Notes: generated by a model from the sequence alone, not told the origin. DNA of 56,812 nt from Gemmata massiliana (GCA_000531095.1 HG799476.1:10109-66920), one strand, 5' to 3'; shown: positions 17,691 through 27,016, counted from the stretch's first letter. Program-made: numbers and translations.

Positions 17691-18600
17691 GGTGAATCGG
17701 GTGTTTTCAGGTCGTAGGAGCGGTTATCCTTTCTGGCCGTGCGCCCTTCTTTCTTGGAGCGTCCAGGGATGGACTTCCCGATCCGGGAGTTGATGGACAT
17801 CGATGCGTGCGACCAGTTCCTGGTCGGCACGCTACACCCCGACGGATTGCATTGCCCCGGGTGCCGGCGGGGCGATGCGTTGTCCGTTCACGACCGCCAT
17901 CGCGCGCCCGTGTTCGACTACCGGTGCCGCCACTGCGGGGCCGTGTTCAACGCGTACACGGGCACCGCGCTCCAGAAGACGCACCGCTCGCCCGTCCCGT
18001 AGGTGTTGATCCTGCGGGGCATCTGCCAGGGCACACCAACCGCACAGCTGGCTCGCGAACTCGGATGTGATCGCAAGCACCTGCTCACACTCCGGCACCG
18101 ACTTCAGGGCTTGGCTTTGCAAGCCGCGGAGCACATGGGTCCGGTGCCCGGTTCGGCAACCGAGGCCGATGAAATGTTCCAGAACGCGGGGGAAAAAAGG
18201 CATTCGCCACCCGGACCCCGATGACCCGCCTCGGCGCCGGGCCAACAAGCAACGGGGCCACGGGAACTTCGACAACGATCGCCCGCCGGTGGTCGGAGTC
18301 GTCGGCCGGGGAAGTGGCGCGGTTGCCCTCGCGGTCGTGGGTCGAACGGATCAGGAGACGCTTACCTCATTCGTCGGCTCGTCGACCGTCGCGGAGGCGA
18401 TGGTGTACACCGACGAATGGAAGGGGTACGCCCGGTTGGCGCAGAACAATCGCGGTCATGCGACGGTGAACCACACGCCCGGTCAGCGGGAGTGGGCGCG
18501 AGATGACGACGGGGACGGGATTCGCAAAGTGCATGACAACACCCTGGAAGGATAGTGGGCCGCGCCGCGAACGATCGCGAATCCGTTCAGATTTATTAGC
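17691..18600 (+). mobile_element. IS1595-type (ISXO2-like) element remnant
   Basis: The left edge (approximately GGGTGAATCGGGTGTTTTCA) abuts the truncated flavoprotein gene. The region contains a broken transposase (see next entry) and ends without a recognisable matching right terminus. Boundaries are approximate. Confidence 0.55.
17769..18555 (+). pseudogene. IS1595-family transposase, broken
   Basis: The zinc-ribbon N-terminus (CPGCRRGDALSVHDRH ... YRCRHCGAVFNAYTGTALQKT) is followed by an in-frame TAG at 18000-18002. The same frame then continues with VLILRGICQGTPTAQLAREL. A frameshift near 18195 moves the reading to another frame, which carries the DDE part (RRRANKQRGHG, VVGVVGRGSG, VYTDEWKGYARL, HATVNHTPG, ending NTLEG). 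A stop at 18553-18555 cuts the C-terminus. Three separate lesions show it is dead. Confidence 0.75.
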
Positions 18601-18703
18601 AAACACAAAATATAACAATTCGTCACCATCTTTCTGTGGTCATACAACCTCAAAGACGCGATACCCGATACGCTGAGAATTATGCTCCCGCTCACCCCTG
18701 ACG

Positions 18704-19775
18704 CGGGTAAGCGTCACATTAGTTGGTGGATGTTTGTTTCATGTGGTCGTGGACCGTCGCCAGAAGTCGGTCCGCTGGCCGCGTTCGCTGCGATACAACG
18801 CGCGGACATGGCAGACCGCATGGGAGCCCGGTTCGCTCCACCGCATTCCCGATCCCTTCATTCGCTGTCCCACCACCGTCTTGCACGCGCTCTCGACGGC
18901 ACCCGAACCGATGTACCAGCCGGCGGCTTCGTAACTCGGGTAGTCCATCCGATCCACCTGATTGCGGAAGTAACCCGGCACCTCACTCCGCACCGTCGCC
19001 AACCCTTTTCGGCTCGGCCATTCCCAACCCTCCAGCACCCCGATCATCACATGGCCCCATTCGTCTCGTAACAGGCGCGACCACGACTTCGTCTGCGCAA
19101 GTGCCGCGCCTTCGTCGGTCGGGTGTAACGCACGCGCCAACTGCGCCAGGTATTCCGCCGCGTGATAGAAGTCCAAGATCACCGCTTCCACGCGCGGGAA
19201 GTTCAAACGGACGAAGTCCTCCAAACCCTCGAAACTGTCGGCGACGGCCCCGCAGAGCGTGGCGAGTCGTTCCACCGCCGGCGAGAGACGCCCAGCGGTC
19301 AATCCGACTCGCCCGTCCCAAGGGCAGGAGCCTTTGGCGCAGAGCCCGCAGTAGTAATAGGCGCGGTTGCAGGTGACCGGCCCGCCGAGCGTTTCGACCG
19401 TTTTCTCGCGGTACCCGTGGAAGGGGGCGCGGTGGGAGCAGTGGGGGCAGTCGATGGCGCTGGTGGTGTAGCCACTTTTTGGGGGAGGTGTTCCGCGTAA
19501 GCATCGGCGACGATGCCTTGGGCTTGGTCCCGCAACGCGAACTCCGTGTCACCAAAGAGGTCGTCATCGGTGGTCGCAACGAGCCGACGTGCCATCTCCA
19601 AGATGGCGTCGGCGGATCGAGCCTTGATGCGCGCGGCCAATTCTTGGGCTTTGGCTTCGAGTGTAGGTTCAAGCGGTTCGGACATAACGACCTCCTGCCC
19701 GGGTAAATTCCCCACGACGCTCAAAGCTACACCGAACTGAACACAGTTCCCACCAACTTCCCCGATGCCTACCCG
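18704..19775 (-). mobile_element. ISKra4-family-like element with intact ends and deleted transposase
   Basis: Imperfect terminal inverted repeats of about 25 bases begin CGGGTA(A/G)GC(G/A)TC and end AGTTGGTGG at both sides (18704-18729 and the complement of 19750-19775). A 7-base direct repeat CCTGACG flanks them (18697-18703 and 19776-19782), consistent with a target-site duplication. Total length is 1072 bases. The clean ends show a real insertion, but the transposase is damaged. Confidence 0.75.
18739..19685 (-). pseudogene. ISKra4-type transposase, frameshifted and internally deleted
   Basis: It starts at the ATG at 19685 with AGGAGG five bases upstream (MSEPLEPTLEAKAQELAARI). The first part ends in another frame at the A-run near 19476. 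One base more would join it to the zinc-binding part G-Y-T-T-S-A-I-D-C-P-H-C-S-H. The rest reads CGLCAKGSCPWDGRV, then LCGAVADSFEG, LEDFVRLNFPRVEAVILDFYH, SGAVESACK. Family transposases have about 130 residues, including the first catalytic Asp, between DSFE and the LEDF region. These are missing. The product would be inactive. Confidence 0.75.
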
Positions 19776-19879
19776 CCTGACGCCTCATGAGCCGAAATTT
19801 CTTGGCATATCCCGTCACACCTGTTACAACTGTTGCGAAATCACCTCCGCTCTGCCCTCTCTCACATGCCGGTGTTTGC

Positions 19880-21046
19880 GTGTCAACAATCGTAGCCATC
19901 TGTCCGTATTGCCGTTCCGGTGGGGTTCGGGCCAAGGGCACCGCGCTGGGCGCCAGCGCCAAGTGCCCCAAGTGCAAGAGCAGTTTCACGATCGTTCCGG
20001 ACGACGATCTCCCGGATTGGGTCGCGAAAGCCAGCGCGGACGCGGTCGTGATCTCCGCGCCGTCGGCCGAGAAGCCGAAACTGAAACTGCCCGCGGTCGA
20101 AGAGACCCGCGCGATGGACGCCCTGGACGTGACCGAGCCGTCACCCGTCCTGCCCGCGGAGCCGCGCCCCCAATCACGTCCCGCGGCACAACCGGCCCCG
20201 GTGTTTACCCCCGACGCGGGCGAACCGGCCGCGCCCACCGACGCCGGTTTCTTGCTCGCGCTCGGGGCGCTCACGCTCGTGGGGCCAACGGTGCTGGCGT
20301 CCCAGCTCCCGTTCGGCCGGCTCATCGCGCTCGCTCTGGCCGCGATCGGGTTCATCGGGGGGCTACTGTGTCTCGGCGCGGAAGGGCGCGCCCGGATCGG
20401 AGGGGCGCTGGCGGCCCTGCTGCACGCGGGCGTCGCGGTGGTTGTGCTGCTCCTCCCGTCGTGGCTCAACCTGGACCCGTGGGACGCCCCGCCGGTCGAG
20501 GAGCCACAAGGCCCGGTTGTGATCGAGCACGGGACCGGCATCAGGACGATGACCACCCCCGGCGCGGTGCTCGACGCCGGGCGCAGTTCGTGGCAACTCA
20601 AGGACGTCCGCGTAACGGTCCGGTCCGTGGTGGGGCCGGTCGAGCTCCGCGGACCGGACAACGCAAAGCGCACGACGAAGGAATCGTACCTTCAAATTTC
20701 CGTGCACATCGCCAACGTCGGCTTCGAGCGCGAAGTTTCACTCTCTGGGTGGGCCGCCGGCTTGACCACGGACGGGGTGCGCGTGACTGATGGATCGGGC
20801 AAACAACTCGATCCGGCGAAATTTGAGGGCACGTTCACTCCGGACCGCGGGCGCCCCGCGCCCCGCGCGATGCCGGGGAACGTGTCAGAGGTTCGGTTCC
20901 TGTTTCCCGCTCCGCCGAAGAAGACCGATTCGGTCCAGGTACAACTCTCCGGGGTCGCATTCGGGTACCCCGAGGACATCAAGTTCCGAATCAGCGCGCT
21001 CGGGCTCCAGGTTCGCCCCCCCGGATCGCAAGACCTCCCCCGTTAG
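19880..21046 (+). CDS. zinc-ribbon (MJ0042-like) membrane protein
   Basis: 388 residues from the GTG at 19880. An upstream in-frame ATG next to the IS end is less likely because that stretch has no protein character. The N-terminus is a four-cysteine ribbon (CPYCRSG ... CPKCKSSF, residues about 9-35) as in MJ0042-type planctomycete proteins. After a proline-rich linker, two or three hydrophobic stretches follow (LLALGALTLVGPTVLA, LALAAIGFIGGLLCLG, HAGVAVVVLLLP; residues about 120-200). The C-terminal 180 residues are beta-rich with a VSEVRFLFPAPPKKTDSVQVQL segment, like an extracytoplasmic DUF4352-type domain (inference). It is followed immediately by the DUF1559 gene, four bases apart, suggesting an operon. 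Confidence 0.72.
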   Translation: MSTIVAICPYCRSGGVRAKGTALGASAKCPKCKSSFTIVPDDDLPDWVAKASADAVVISAPSAEKPKLKLPAVEETRAMDALDVTEPSPVLPAEPRPQSRPAAQPAPVFTPDAGEPAAPTDAGFLLALGALTLVGPTVLASQLPFGRLIALALAAIGFIGGLLCLGAEGRARIGGALAALLHAGVAVVVLLLPSWLNLDPWDAPPVEEPQGPVVIEHGTGIRTMTTPGAVLDAGRSSWQLKDVRVTVRSVVGPVELRGPDNAKRTTKESYLQISVHIANVGFEREVSLSGWAAGLTTDGVRVTDGSGKQLDPAKFEGTFTPDRGRPAPRAMPGNVSEVRFLFPAPPKKTDSVQVQLSGVAFGYPEDIKFRISALGLQVRPPGSQDLPR

Positions 21047-21049
21047 GAG

Positions 21050-21973
21050 ATGACCGTGTTCAAGAGAAAAGCGTTCACGCTGATCGAGCTATTGGTTGTC
21101 ATCGCCATCATCTCGATTTTGATCGGGATGTTGTTACCGGCCGTACAGAAGGCGCGAGAAGCCGCGGCGCGCATAACCTGTGCCAACAACCTGAAGCAAA
21201 TCGGGCTGGCCATGCACATGTACCACAACAACTTCGAGCGGTTGCCCCCGTCGCGCGTGTACGGGATCCACCCCATCGTCCCCCCTCCCCAAGCGGACAA
21301 CCTGGTCTACGAGGGCGGCGCAACGTGGGCGGTGCTCATTCTGCCCCATCTCGAAGAGGAAAACTTTTACCGAGAATGGAGGCCCAATTTCACCTACTAC
21401 GAACAGGGAACTATCACCCGGTACAACGTGAAGGGCTACTTCTGCCCGTCGCGCCGAACCAGCAAGGACGGCTTTAGTGTGTCCGGGGACGTCCCGCAGA
21501 TCGCTCCTGCGAACTACCCCCACCAACCCGGCGGGTTGTCCGACTACGCGGCGGTCCTTGATCCGAGCGGGAGCGACTCGGCGAGCCAGGTTTCGGTCCA
21601 GGTTAACAACGCCGTGAACGGCCCGTTCCGGATGGAGACCGGGTTCCGGTTCGCCGATTTCACTGACGGGCTGACCAACACGCTCCTTATCGGTGAAAAG
21701 CAGGTTGCGAAGGGCAATCACGGGGTCGGGTGGACGGACTGTTCCACCTACAATGGGAACTACGCACGGTGTTGGAGCCGCTCCGCTTCGCGCTCCAACC
21801 CGTTGACCACAAACCCGACCGATACAGGATGGAAGTTCGGGAGCCGGCACTCCGGAGTCGTGCAGTTCTGCTTGGCTGATGGTAGTGTGCGGGCGCTCCC
21901 GGAAACCACCGACCCGATCTTACTTGAGCGCCTCACGACGCGCAACGACGGGCAAGTGATCTCCGAATACTAA
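21050..21973 (+). CDS. DUF1559 prepilin-type secreted protein
   Basis: 307 residues. The N-terminal prepilin signal is typical: [17 protein letters not shown] with the cleavage/methylation site F-T-L-I-E. It is followed by the conserved [33 protein letters not shown] stretch. The C-terminus carries the family end pattern ([12 protein letters not shown]). DUF1559 proteins are abundant in planctomycetes and probably form pseudopilin-like surface or secretion components (family knowledge; role not proven). Preceded by the zinc-ribbon gene with the start four bases after its stop. Confidence 0.85.
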   Translation: MTVFKRKAFTLIELLVVIAIISILIGMLLPAVQKAREAAARITCANNLKQIGLAMHMYHNNFERLPPSRVYGIHPIVPPPQADNLVYEGGATWAVLILPHLEEENFYREWRPNFTYYEQGTITRYNVKGYFCPSRRTSKDGFSVSGDVPQIAPANYPHQPGGLSDYAAVLDPSGSDSASQVSVQVNNAVNGPFRMETGFRFADFTDGLTNTLLIGEKQVAKGNHGVGWTDCSTYNGNYARCWSRSASRSNPLTTNPTDTGWKFGSRHSGVVQFCLADGSVRALPETTDPILLERLTTRNDGQVISEY

Positions 21974-21981
21974 GGACTTTT

Positions 21982-22310
21982 GTGGAACCACTGGAAGCGT
22001 TCGGCCTCGTTGATGTGCGTGTGGGGCGCGTCCTGCGTGCCGAACCGAACGCGGGCGCGCGGAAGCCGGCATTCAAGCTGTGGATCGACTTCGGGCCGCT
22101 CGGCGTGAAACAGTCGAGCGCCCAACTCGTTGCGCTCTACACAGTAGAAGCACTCGTCGGTCGACTCGTCGTGGCCGCGGTGAACCTGGGGACGCGCAAA
22201 ATCAACGGGTTCAACTCGGAAGTGCTCGTTCTGGGCGCGCCGGACGCGGAGGGAACGTCGTGCTGCTCGCGCCCGACCGCGACGTCCCGCTCGGTGGCCG
22301 GATGTTTTGA
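21982..22310 (+). pseudogene. csaA: CsaA-type tRNA-binding protein with frameshift
   Basis: The start is GTG at 21982 (AAGGA six bases upstream). The frame gives EAFGLVDVRVGRVLRAE, the KPAFKLWIDFGPLG region, SAQLVALYT and GFNSEVLVLGAPDAEG. This is the small single-domain tRNA-binding fold (about 110 residues) of CsaA and MetG-beta. After A-P-D-A-E-G the frame breaks at the G-run 22251-22253. In the next frame the expected end NVVLLAPDRDVPLGG is followed by a stop at 22308-22310. One missing G restores a full-length protein. CsaA is a chaperone-like protein proposed to assist export. The defect could be a real mutation or a sequence error. Confidence 0.75.
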
Positions 22311-22329
22311 AATCCTGGGCCTGTTGATA

Positions 22330-23349
22330 TCACGCCTTGGCAGGAACGAGCGGGCGCGCGAGGGTCACAACCAGGCGCTCGACTTGCACCCGCTCCGGCA
22401 ATGCGTTTCCGCCCTTCAAGCCGTGGTTGATTTCGACCAACCAATCGGGGAGTTTCAACAGTCGGCGCCCGCCGAGGTGCTTCATCTGTTTCTCGAAACT
22501 GATCCGCGCCTTGTCCCACTTCGGCACGTTAGCCGCGTCCATTGCGGGGCCAAGTGACAGTTTCTCCACGAGGTGAAGCCGCCCCACAGTGGCGAGCTTG
22601 CGGAGTTGGGCCGTGAGTGGGCCGATAACGGCCATCGGGTCTTCGCCCTCGCCGAACAGTTCCTGAAGGATACTCAGGGCTTCCCCCGGGCGCCCCTCAC
22701 CGACCGCGTCCATGATGCGGAACACGTCGGCCGCCTTGCTGCGGCCTACGAGCGCGTCCACGTCTTCGGCCGAAATACCGGGCTTGGAGCTCACCGCGTT
22801 CGCGAGTTTGCCGATCTCCTGGTCGAGCAAGCCCATCGACGTGCCGACCCGTTCGACGAGCAAGTCCGCCGCGCCCGCCACGAGCTTCTTTTTGTGTGCG
22901 GTCTTCGCCCATTCGACGCACCACGCCGAGAGCTTGTATATGGGCAGGGACTTGCACGCGATCTTGGCCGCGTCGGGGAGCGCTTTCGCGAGCTTGGTGG
23001 TTTCCGGGAACGTCTTCACGTCGAGAATCAGCACCCCGACGCGGCTCGGCTTCGTGAAGTACGCCTCCAGAGCGGGCCGATTGTCCGTCACGAACTTGTC
23101 GGCATTCTCCACGATCACAACGCGACACGGCGCGAGGAACGGGAGCGTTTCGAGTTCGTTACGGGCCGTGGAGAAGTCGAGTTTGTCGCCCGCGTACACG
23201 CTGACCGCGAACGACGGGTCTTCCTCCCCGAGTACGACAGAAATGATGCGCTCGCGGGCGTGCCGCTTCAGGAAGTCTTCGTCACCGACGAGGGCGTACA
23301 CCGACTGGCGCTTGGAGTCCTTCGCCGCGAGGAATTGCAGTGCTTCCAT
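22330..23349 (-). CDS. holA: DNA polymerase III delta subunit
   Basis: 339 residues, standard length. The delta subunit opens the sliding clamp as part of the clamp-loader complex and thus takes part in chromosomal replication in the cytoplasm. Visible family marks: an N-terminal YALVGDEDFLKRHARERII block (degenerate P-loop region), DKFV...LEAYFTKP, a middle AAA-like domain with SAWCVEWAKT and GTSMGLLDQEIGKLANAV, and the C-terminal collar domain with FRIMDAVGEGRPGEAL and MKHLGGRRLLKLPDWL. The gene is convergent with csaA (20 bases between ends). Assignment secure. Confidence 0.9.
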   Translation of the reverse strand: MEALQFLAAKDSKRQSVYALVGDEDFLKRHARERIISVVLGEEDPSFAVSVYAGDKLDFSTARNELETLPFLAPCRVVIVENADKFVTDNRPALEAYFTKPSRVGVLILDVKTFPETTKLAKALPDAAKIACKSLPIYKLSAWCVEWAKTAHKKKLVAGAADLLVERVGTSMGLLDQEIGKLANAVSSKPGISAEDVDALVGRSKAADVFRIMDAVGEGRPGEALSILQELFGEGEDPMAVIGPLTAQLRKLATVGRLHLVEKLSLGPAMDAANVPKWDKARISFEKQMKHLGGRRLLKLPDWLVEINHGLKGGNALPERVQVERLVVTLARPLVPAKA

Positions 23350-23405
23350 GAATCGCGTTCCCTCACGCAGCGCGTTGTGACGATCCGTGTGATGTTACAA
23401 TCGGC

Positions 23406-24149
23406 TCACGCCGGCCGCTCGCCGGTCTTCTGTCTGTATTCATCCACAAGGACACGCGGTGCGCCAATGTCAATCACGTGAACTTCGCCGGTCCAGGGCT
23501 TCGATGCGGTGTTGAGGAATCCGCGTTTGTGGGCCACGAAGGTCGCGGTGTGCGTGGCTTGCACGGTCGGGCCGAGCGGTTCGCCCGTATCGCAATCGAG
23601 ACCGGAGGGAATATCGATCGCGAGAACCGGGTTGCGCGAGGCGTTTATTTGGGCCACTGCTTCGTCGTAAGGAGCAGCAAGTGTGCGACTCAACCCCGTG
23701 CCAAAGAATGCATCAACGACCCAAACTGGCACCTTCAACTCGTCGAAGAGATAATTCCGGAGCTCTGGGTGCGTGTCCCAAGAACGCGGGTGCATCAGGT
23801 GAACTCGACGGGCGCGAGCATTTCCCCGTTGGGTTTGTCGAAAGATCGCGAAGTTCACGGCCGCGTCTGAAGATAGTACAGGGGTGAGGTCGTTCCGAAC
23901 CTCGGCAAAGCCCCTCACCACTACTGGCCACCCGTGGTTATCCAGGTGCCGCGCGATGACGAAGCCGTCGCCGCCGTTGTTGCCCGGTCCGCACAGAATC
24001 ACGACCGGTTTGCGATCCGGGTTCAGGCGCATGAGGAGTTCGGCGCACCCGCGCCCGGCGTTCTCCATCAGCACCACGCCCGGAACGCCGAACTCGTTGA
24101 TCGCCCGGCGATCCAGTTCTCGCACCTCGTCGCGTGACAGCGTGAACAT
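23406..24149 (-). CDS. nnrE: NAD(P)H-hydrate epimerase (YjeF N-terminal domain type)
   Basis: 247 residues from the ATG at 24149 (a GGGAGGAG site lies just upstream). The enzyme epimerises R-NAD(P)HX to the S form, part of nicotinamide-dinucleotide repair (family knowledge). Visible signs: MENAGRGCAELLM, the P-loop-like VVILCGPGNNGGDGFVIARHL, the VVDAFFGTGLS block and IDIPSGLDCDTGEPLG, all classical YjeF_N motifs. Here it is single-domain, without the fused C-terminal dehydratase found in many bacteria. It is divergent from the sigma-factor fusion gene. Confidence 0.9.
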   Translation of the reverse strand: MFTLSRDEVRELDRRAINEFGVPGVVLMENAGRGCAELLMRLNPDRKPVVILCGPGNNGGDGFVIARHLDNHGWPVVVRGFAEVRNDLTPVLSSDAAVNFAIFRQTQRGNARARRVHLMHPRSWDTHPELRNYLFDELKVPVWVVDAFFGTGLSRTLAAPYDEAVAQINASRNPVLAIDIPSGLDCDTGEPLGPTVQATHTATFVAHKRGFLNTASKPWTGEVHVIDIGAPRVLVDEYRQKTGERPA

Positions 24150-24365
24150 GGCTCCTCCCATTTCCCAGCCTCGCTCCCGTTCTTTTTAGAAAAGTGCGGG
24201 TCGCAAAGAGTGATCTAGCAGGACGCGACCGTCCGGTGTCGGTCGGGTTTGCGCTTCCGCCGATCCGAAAAGTGGAAAAAATGGAGTGAGAATCGAAGGA
24301 TCGCACGCGCCGGACCCAATAAGCACGTGGACCGGCACGGTGCCGGTCCCGGAGACCGTTGCGAT

Positions 24366-26231
24366 ATGTCAACCCACACCCTGTCCGCCGTCGTCTCCCG
24401 CGTGCGCCGGGCCGCACTCGGGTCCGCGCCCGACGTCCGTACCGACGGAGGGCTACTCGGCGCGTTCCTCGCGGACCGCGACAGCGACGCCTTCGCCGAA
24501 CTGGTCGCCCGGTTCGGACCGATGGTGTTCGCGGTTTGTCGGCGACTAACCGGGCACCACCAGGACGCGGAAGACGCTTTCCAGGCGGCGTTCGTGGTCC
24601 TGGCCCGGAAAGCGGGCTCGGTGTCCCCGCGCGAGGCGGTCGGGGTCTGGCTCTACGGCGTCGCCGTTCGTACCGCTCGGGAGGCTCGCGCCGTGGCCAG
24701 CAAGCGTCGGACCCGCGAAGTTCCGACCGGCCGACTCCCGGACGTCGCCCGCACAGAACAACAGCCCGACGACACGGGAACCGTTCTGCACGAGGAACTG
24801 GCAGGATTACCCGAGAAGTTCCGTGCGCTGCTGGTTCTGTGCGACCTGGAGGGCCGCCCCCAGGTAGAGGTAGCCGACTGGCTCGAACTACCCGTCGGGA
24901 CGGTTTACAGCCGCCTCGCAACGGCGCGCCGGCTCCTGGCGGAGCGGTTGCGGCAGCGCGGGATCGCCTTGCCGGTTTGCGGGTTGTCGGTCTGGCTCGC
25001 CTCGACAGCGCGGGCCACGGTGCCGACCGAATTGTCCGCGCGGGCCGTCACCGCGGCAGTCGCTCCGAGCTCCGCTCCCGCGGCAGTCGCCGCACTGACA
25101 CTGAGAGTGCTCCAAACCATGTCCCTTCACAAGTTGAACGTCGTCGCAACCGGTGGGCTGGTGCTCGTCCTCGGCTGGGTGATCACGGAATGTCTGACCG
25201 GCGGAGGATTCGCCCAAGAACCGCCCAAACCATCCACGGCCGAGACCAAGAAGATCGACGAGACAAAGCCACAACCCGCCCCCAAGAAGGCCGGCCCCGG
25301 TACGTTACTACTCACGCGCGAAGGCCCGTTCCACGTGCTGACGCCGGACGGCAAGAAGGTGTCCGAGTTCTCCGCCCCCGAGAAAACCCACGGCAACGGG
25401 ACCGGACGCCTCTCACCGGACGGTACCCGGGTCGCCGTCGTGGTCGTCGAAGACGGCCCCCCGCGAGCCGAACCACCGGAGTCATGGCCGTTCAAGGTCG
25501 TCGTGCGAACACTGGGCAAACCCGATTCGGAGAAGACCTGGGATCTGCCCGCTCAGAGCCTGAACCTCAACTGGACCGCCGACGGGAAGAAGCTCGTCGT
25601 GGTCAAGCACCCCGAGATCGAACACGGCAAGAACGTCGAGAACCTGTTGCTCGACCCGGAAACCGGCAAGACGAGTCCGCTCGACCTTCCGGCCGGAGTT
25701 CGAGTGCTCGATTGCGGGAAGGACGGGAAGACGTTCCTGGTCGCGTTCACGGAGGAGAAGAAGAAGAAAATCGGACTGACCGCACTCGGCGATGCGACCG
25801 TGCGCGGACTGGTCGAAGTTCCGGACTGGCCCCCGGGTCGAGTAACCGGCCGACTGTCGCCGGACGGAACGAAGGTGTTGTTCTTGGCCGCTGATCCGGA
25901 ACGGAAAAATGCCCACAAATGGGGACTCAGCCACCGCCCGTACCTGCTCGATGTGAAGACCAAGAAGGCCGAGCCGGTGCCGGAGTTCCCGGAGAACGGC
26001 CGGGTGACCGGAATCGCGTGGGCACCGGACGGCCGGCACATCGCGTATGCGTGGCAGCCGTTACGCGACGAGCTGTTAAAGAAAGATCAAATTTCACCGG
26101 ACGACACGGCGATCGAGACGGAAGCGTTCCTGGTCGTTGCTGACGCGGACGGGAAGAACCCGAAGACGATCAGTTCGGACAAGGGTCCATTCGCCATGAA
26201 CATGATCTTCGGCGCGATCGACTGGCGGTGA
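24366..26231 (+). CDS. ECF sigma factor fused to a membrane-anchored WD40/TolB-like sensor region
   Basis: 621 residues from the ATG at 24366; longer starts upstream are unsupported. Residues 49-85 form sigma region 2 (GPMVFAVCRRLTGHHQDAEDAFQAAFVVLA). Residues about 150-200 form region 4 with a helix-turn-helix (QVEVADWLELPVGTVYSRLATARRLL). A hydrophobic segment (about 258-277) follows. The remaining 340 residues contain propeller-type motifs: LSPDGTRVAVVVVE, WTADGKKLVVV, LSPDGTKVLFLA, APDGRHIAYAW. The design puts the DNA-binding half in the cytoplasm and the repeats outside or in the periplasm, a planctomycete ECF layout. Sigma release by proteolysis is inference. Confidence 0.85.
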   Translation: MSTHTLSAVVSRVRRAALGSAPDVRTDGGLLGAFLADRDSDAFAELVARFGPMVFAVCRRLTGHHQDAEDAFQAAFVVLARKAGSVSPREAVGVWLYGVAVRTAREARAVASKRRTREVPTGRLPDVARTEQQPDDTGTVLHEELAGLPEKFRALLVLCDLEGRPQVEVADWLELPVGTVYSRLATARRLLAERLRQRGIALPVCGLSVWLASTARATVPTELSARAVTAAVAPSSAPAAVAALTLRVLQTMSLHKLNVVATGGLVLVLGWVITECLTGGGFAQEPPKPSTAETKKIDETKPQPAPKKAGPGTLLLTREGPFHVLTPDGKKVSEFSAPEKTHGNGTGRLSPDGTRVAVVVVEDGPPRAEPPESWPFKVVVRTLGKPDSEKTWDLPAQSLNLNWTADGKKLVVVKHPEIEHGKNVENLLLDPETGKTSPLDLPAGVRVLDCGKDGKTFLVAFTEEKKKKIGLTALGDATVRGLVEVPDWPPGRVTGRLSPDGTKVLFLAADPERKNAHKWGLSHRPYLLDVKTKKAEPVPEFPENGRVTGIAWAPDGRHIAYAWQPLRDELLKKDQISPDDTAIETEAFLVVADADGKNPKTISSDKGPFAMNMIFGAIDWR

Positions 26232-26238
26232 CAGTTCC

Positions 26239-26274
26239 ACCCGATCCTCTCTTCGATTAGAGAAGGGATCGGGT
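26239..26274. terminator. bidirectional terminator-like stem
   Basis: An imperfect stem pairs CCCGATCC with GGATCGGG, and TCTCT with AGAGA, around the tail of the sigma-factor gene and the stop of the convergent gene. It has a 2-base bulge and no U-tract of note. Confidence 0.5.
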
Positions 26275-26912
26275 TAAATCTTGTCCAAAACGAGGTCTGT
26301 GACCCAGCACCCGCGGACGTGAACCTGCTTCGGGTCGCGGCAGTGGTTCAAGACCTCGTTGCTGTCGCACCCGGCATCCTGAAGCGCATCGGCCAGAATC
26401 GGCATCGCGCTGAAGTCACGCGACTCGTACATCTGGGACGCAAGTGTGACTGCGGTGGAAGTGCGCCACGAAGGGGAGAAGGCAACGGGGCGGAACGGGT
26501 TAGCAAAAATATCGCGAGCGTAATCAGATAACGCAGACAGAAGAAAATAATCAACAGTCTCACCGGGATCAAAATCCCAGACACCGAAGGCGACTACTCG
26601 CAGGAACGAATAATGTTCCCGCGCCTCTCTCGTCCGCGAATCGTCGCGGGCCATATCGATGTCAAAATCCAGCGCGTCCTGCTCGCTCCGCGTTAATCCC
26701 CGCCCCGTTTCCTCGAACACGCGCTCGTTCTCCGCGATCTGTGCCGCCCACTCTTTTCGGAGTTGAAATCTCCAGTGGCGGCACGCGGCAAAAGTGAACA
26801 GCAATTCTTTCCGCGGTAGTGAATCGTCTTCACCGCGCAGGACGTGTTGCGGACAGACCTCGCGAAGCAGTTGGCAAGGGTTCGTCGATCTCAGCCATTC
26901 CGATTCTGTCAT
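26274..26912 (-). CDS. Gemmata-type hypothetical protein
   Basis: 212 residues from the ATG at 26912 (GGAGG upstream at about 11 bases, so the site is not ideal). The opening MTESEWLRSTNPCQLL and the C-terminal block (ANPFRPVAFSPSWRTSTAVTLASQMYESRDFSAMPILADALQDAGC, ending CRDPKQVHVRGCWVTDLVLDK) match a family found in multiple copies in Gemmataceae, mostly of unknown function and often with tRNA-like or SMI1-neighbour contexts. It has no signal peptide. It is separated from rho by about 100 bases. Confidence 0.7.
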   Translation of the reverse strand: MTESEWLRSTNPCQLLREVCPQHVLRGEDDSLPRKELLFTFAACRHWRFQLRKEWAAQIAENERVFEETGRGLTRSEQDALDFDIDMARDDSRTREAREHYSFLRVVAFGVWDFDPGETVDYFLLSALSDYARDIFANPFRPVAFSPSWRTSTAVTLASQMYESRDFSAMPILADALQDAGCDSNEVLNHCRDPKQVHVRGCWVTDLVLDKI

Positions 26913-27016
26913 CGCGGATCTCGCCTCCAAACGCAAACACCCTCGATCACGGCGAACCGCGGTCGAGGGTGCCTTACGCTTCAACCCGCCGGCCATGTGG
27001 CCGGGGGTTGCTGAAG

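Noticed and set aside
19787-19879. Upstream ATG (19787) as start of the zinc-ribbon protein
   Set aside because: The segment lies just beyond the IS target duplication, has no protein-like composition, and the zinc-ribbon begins right after the GTG at 19880.
21982-22310. Programmed frameshift in csaA
   Set aside because: The G-run is short, with no slippery heptamer or downstream stem; CsaA is not known to use frameshifting. A simple deletion is more likely.
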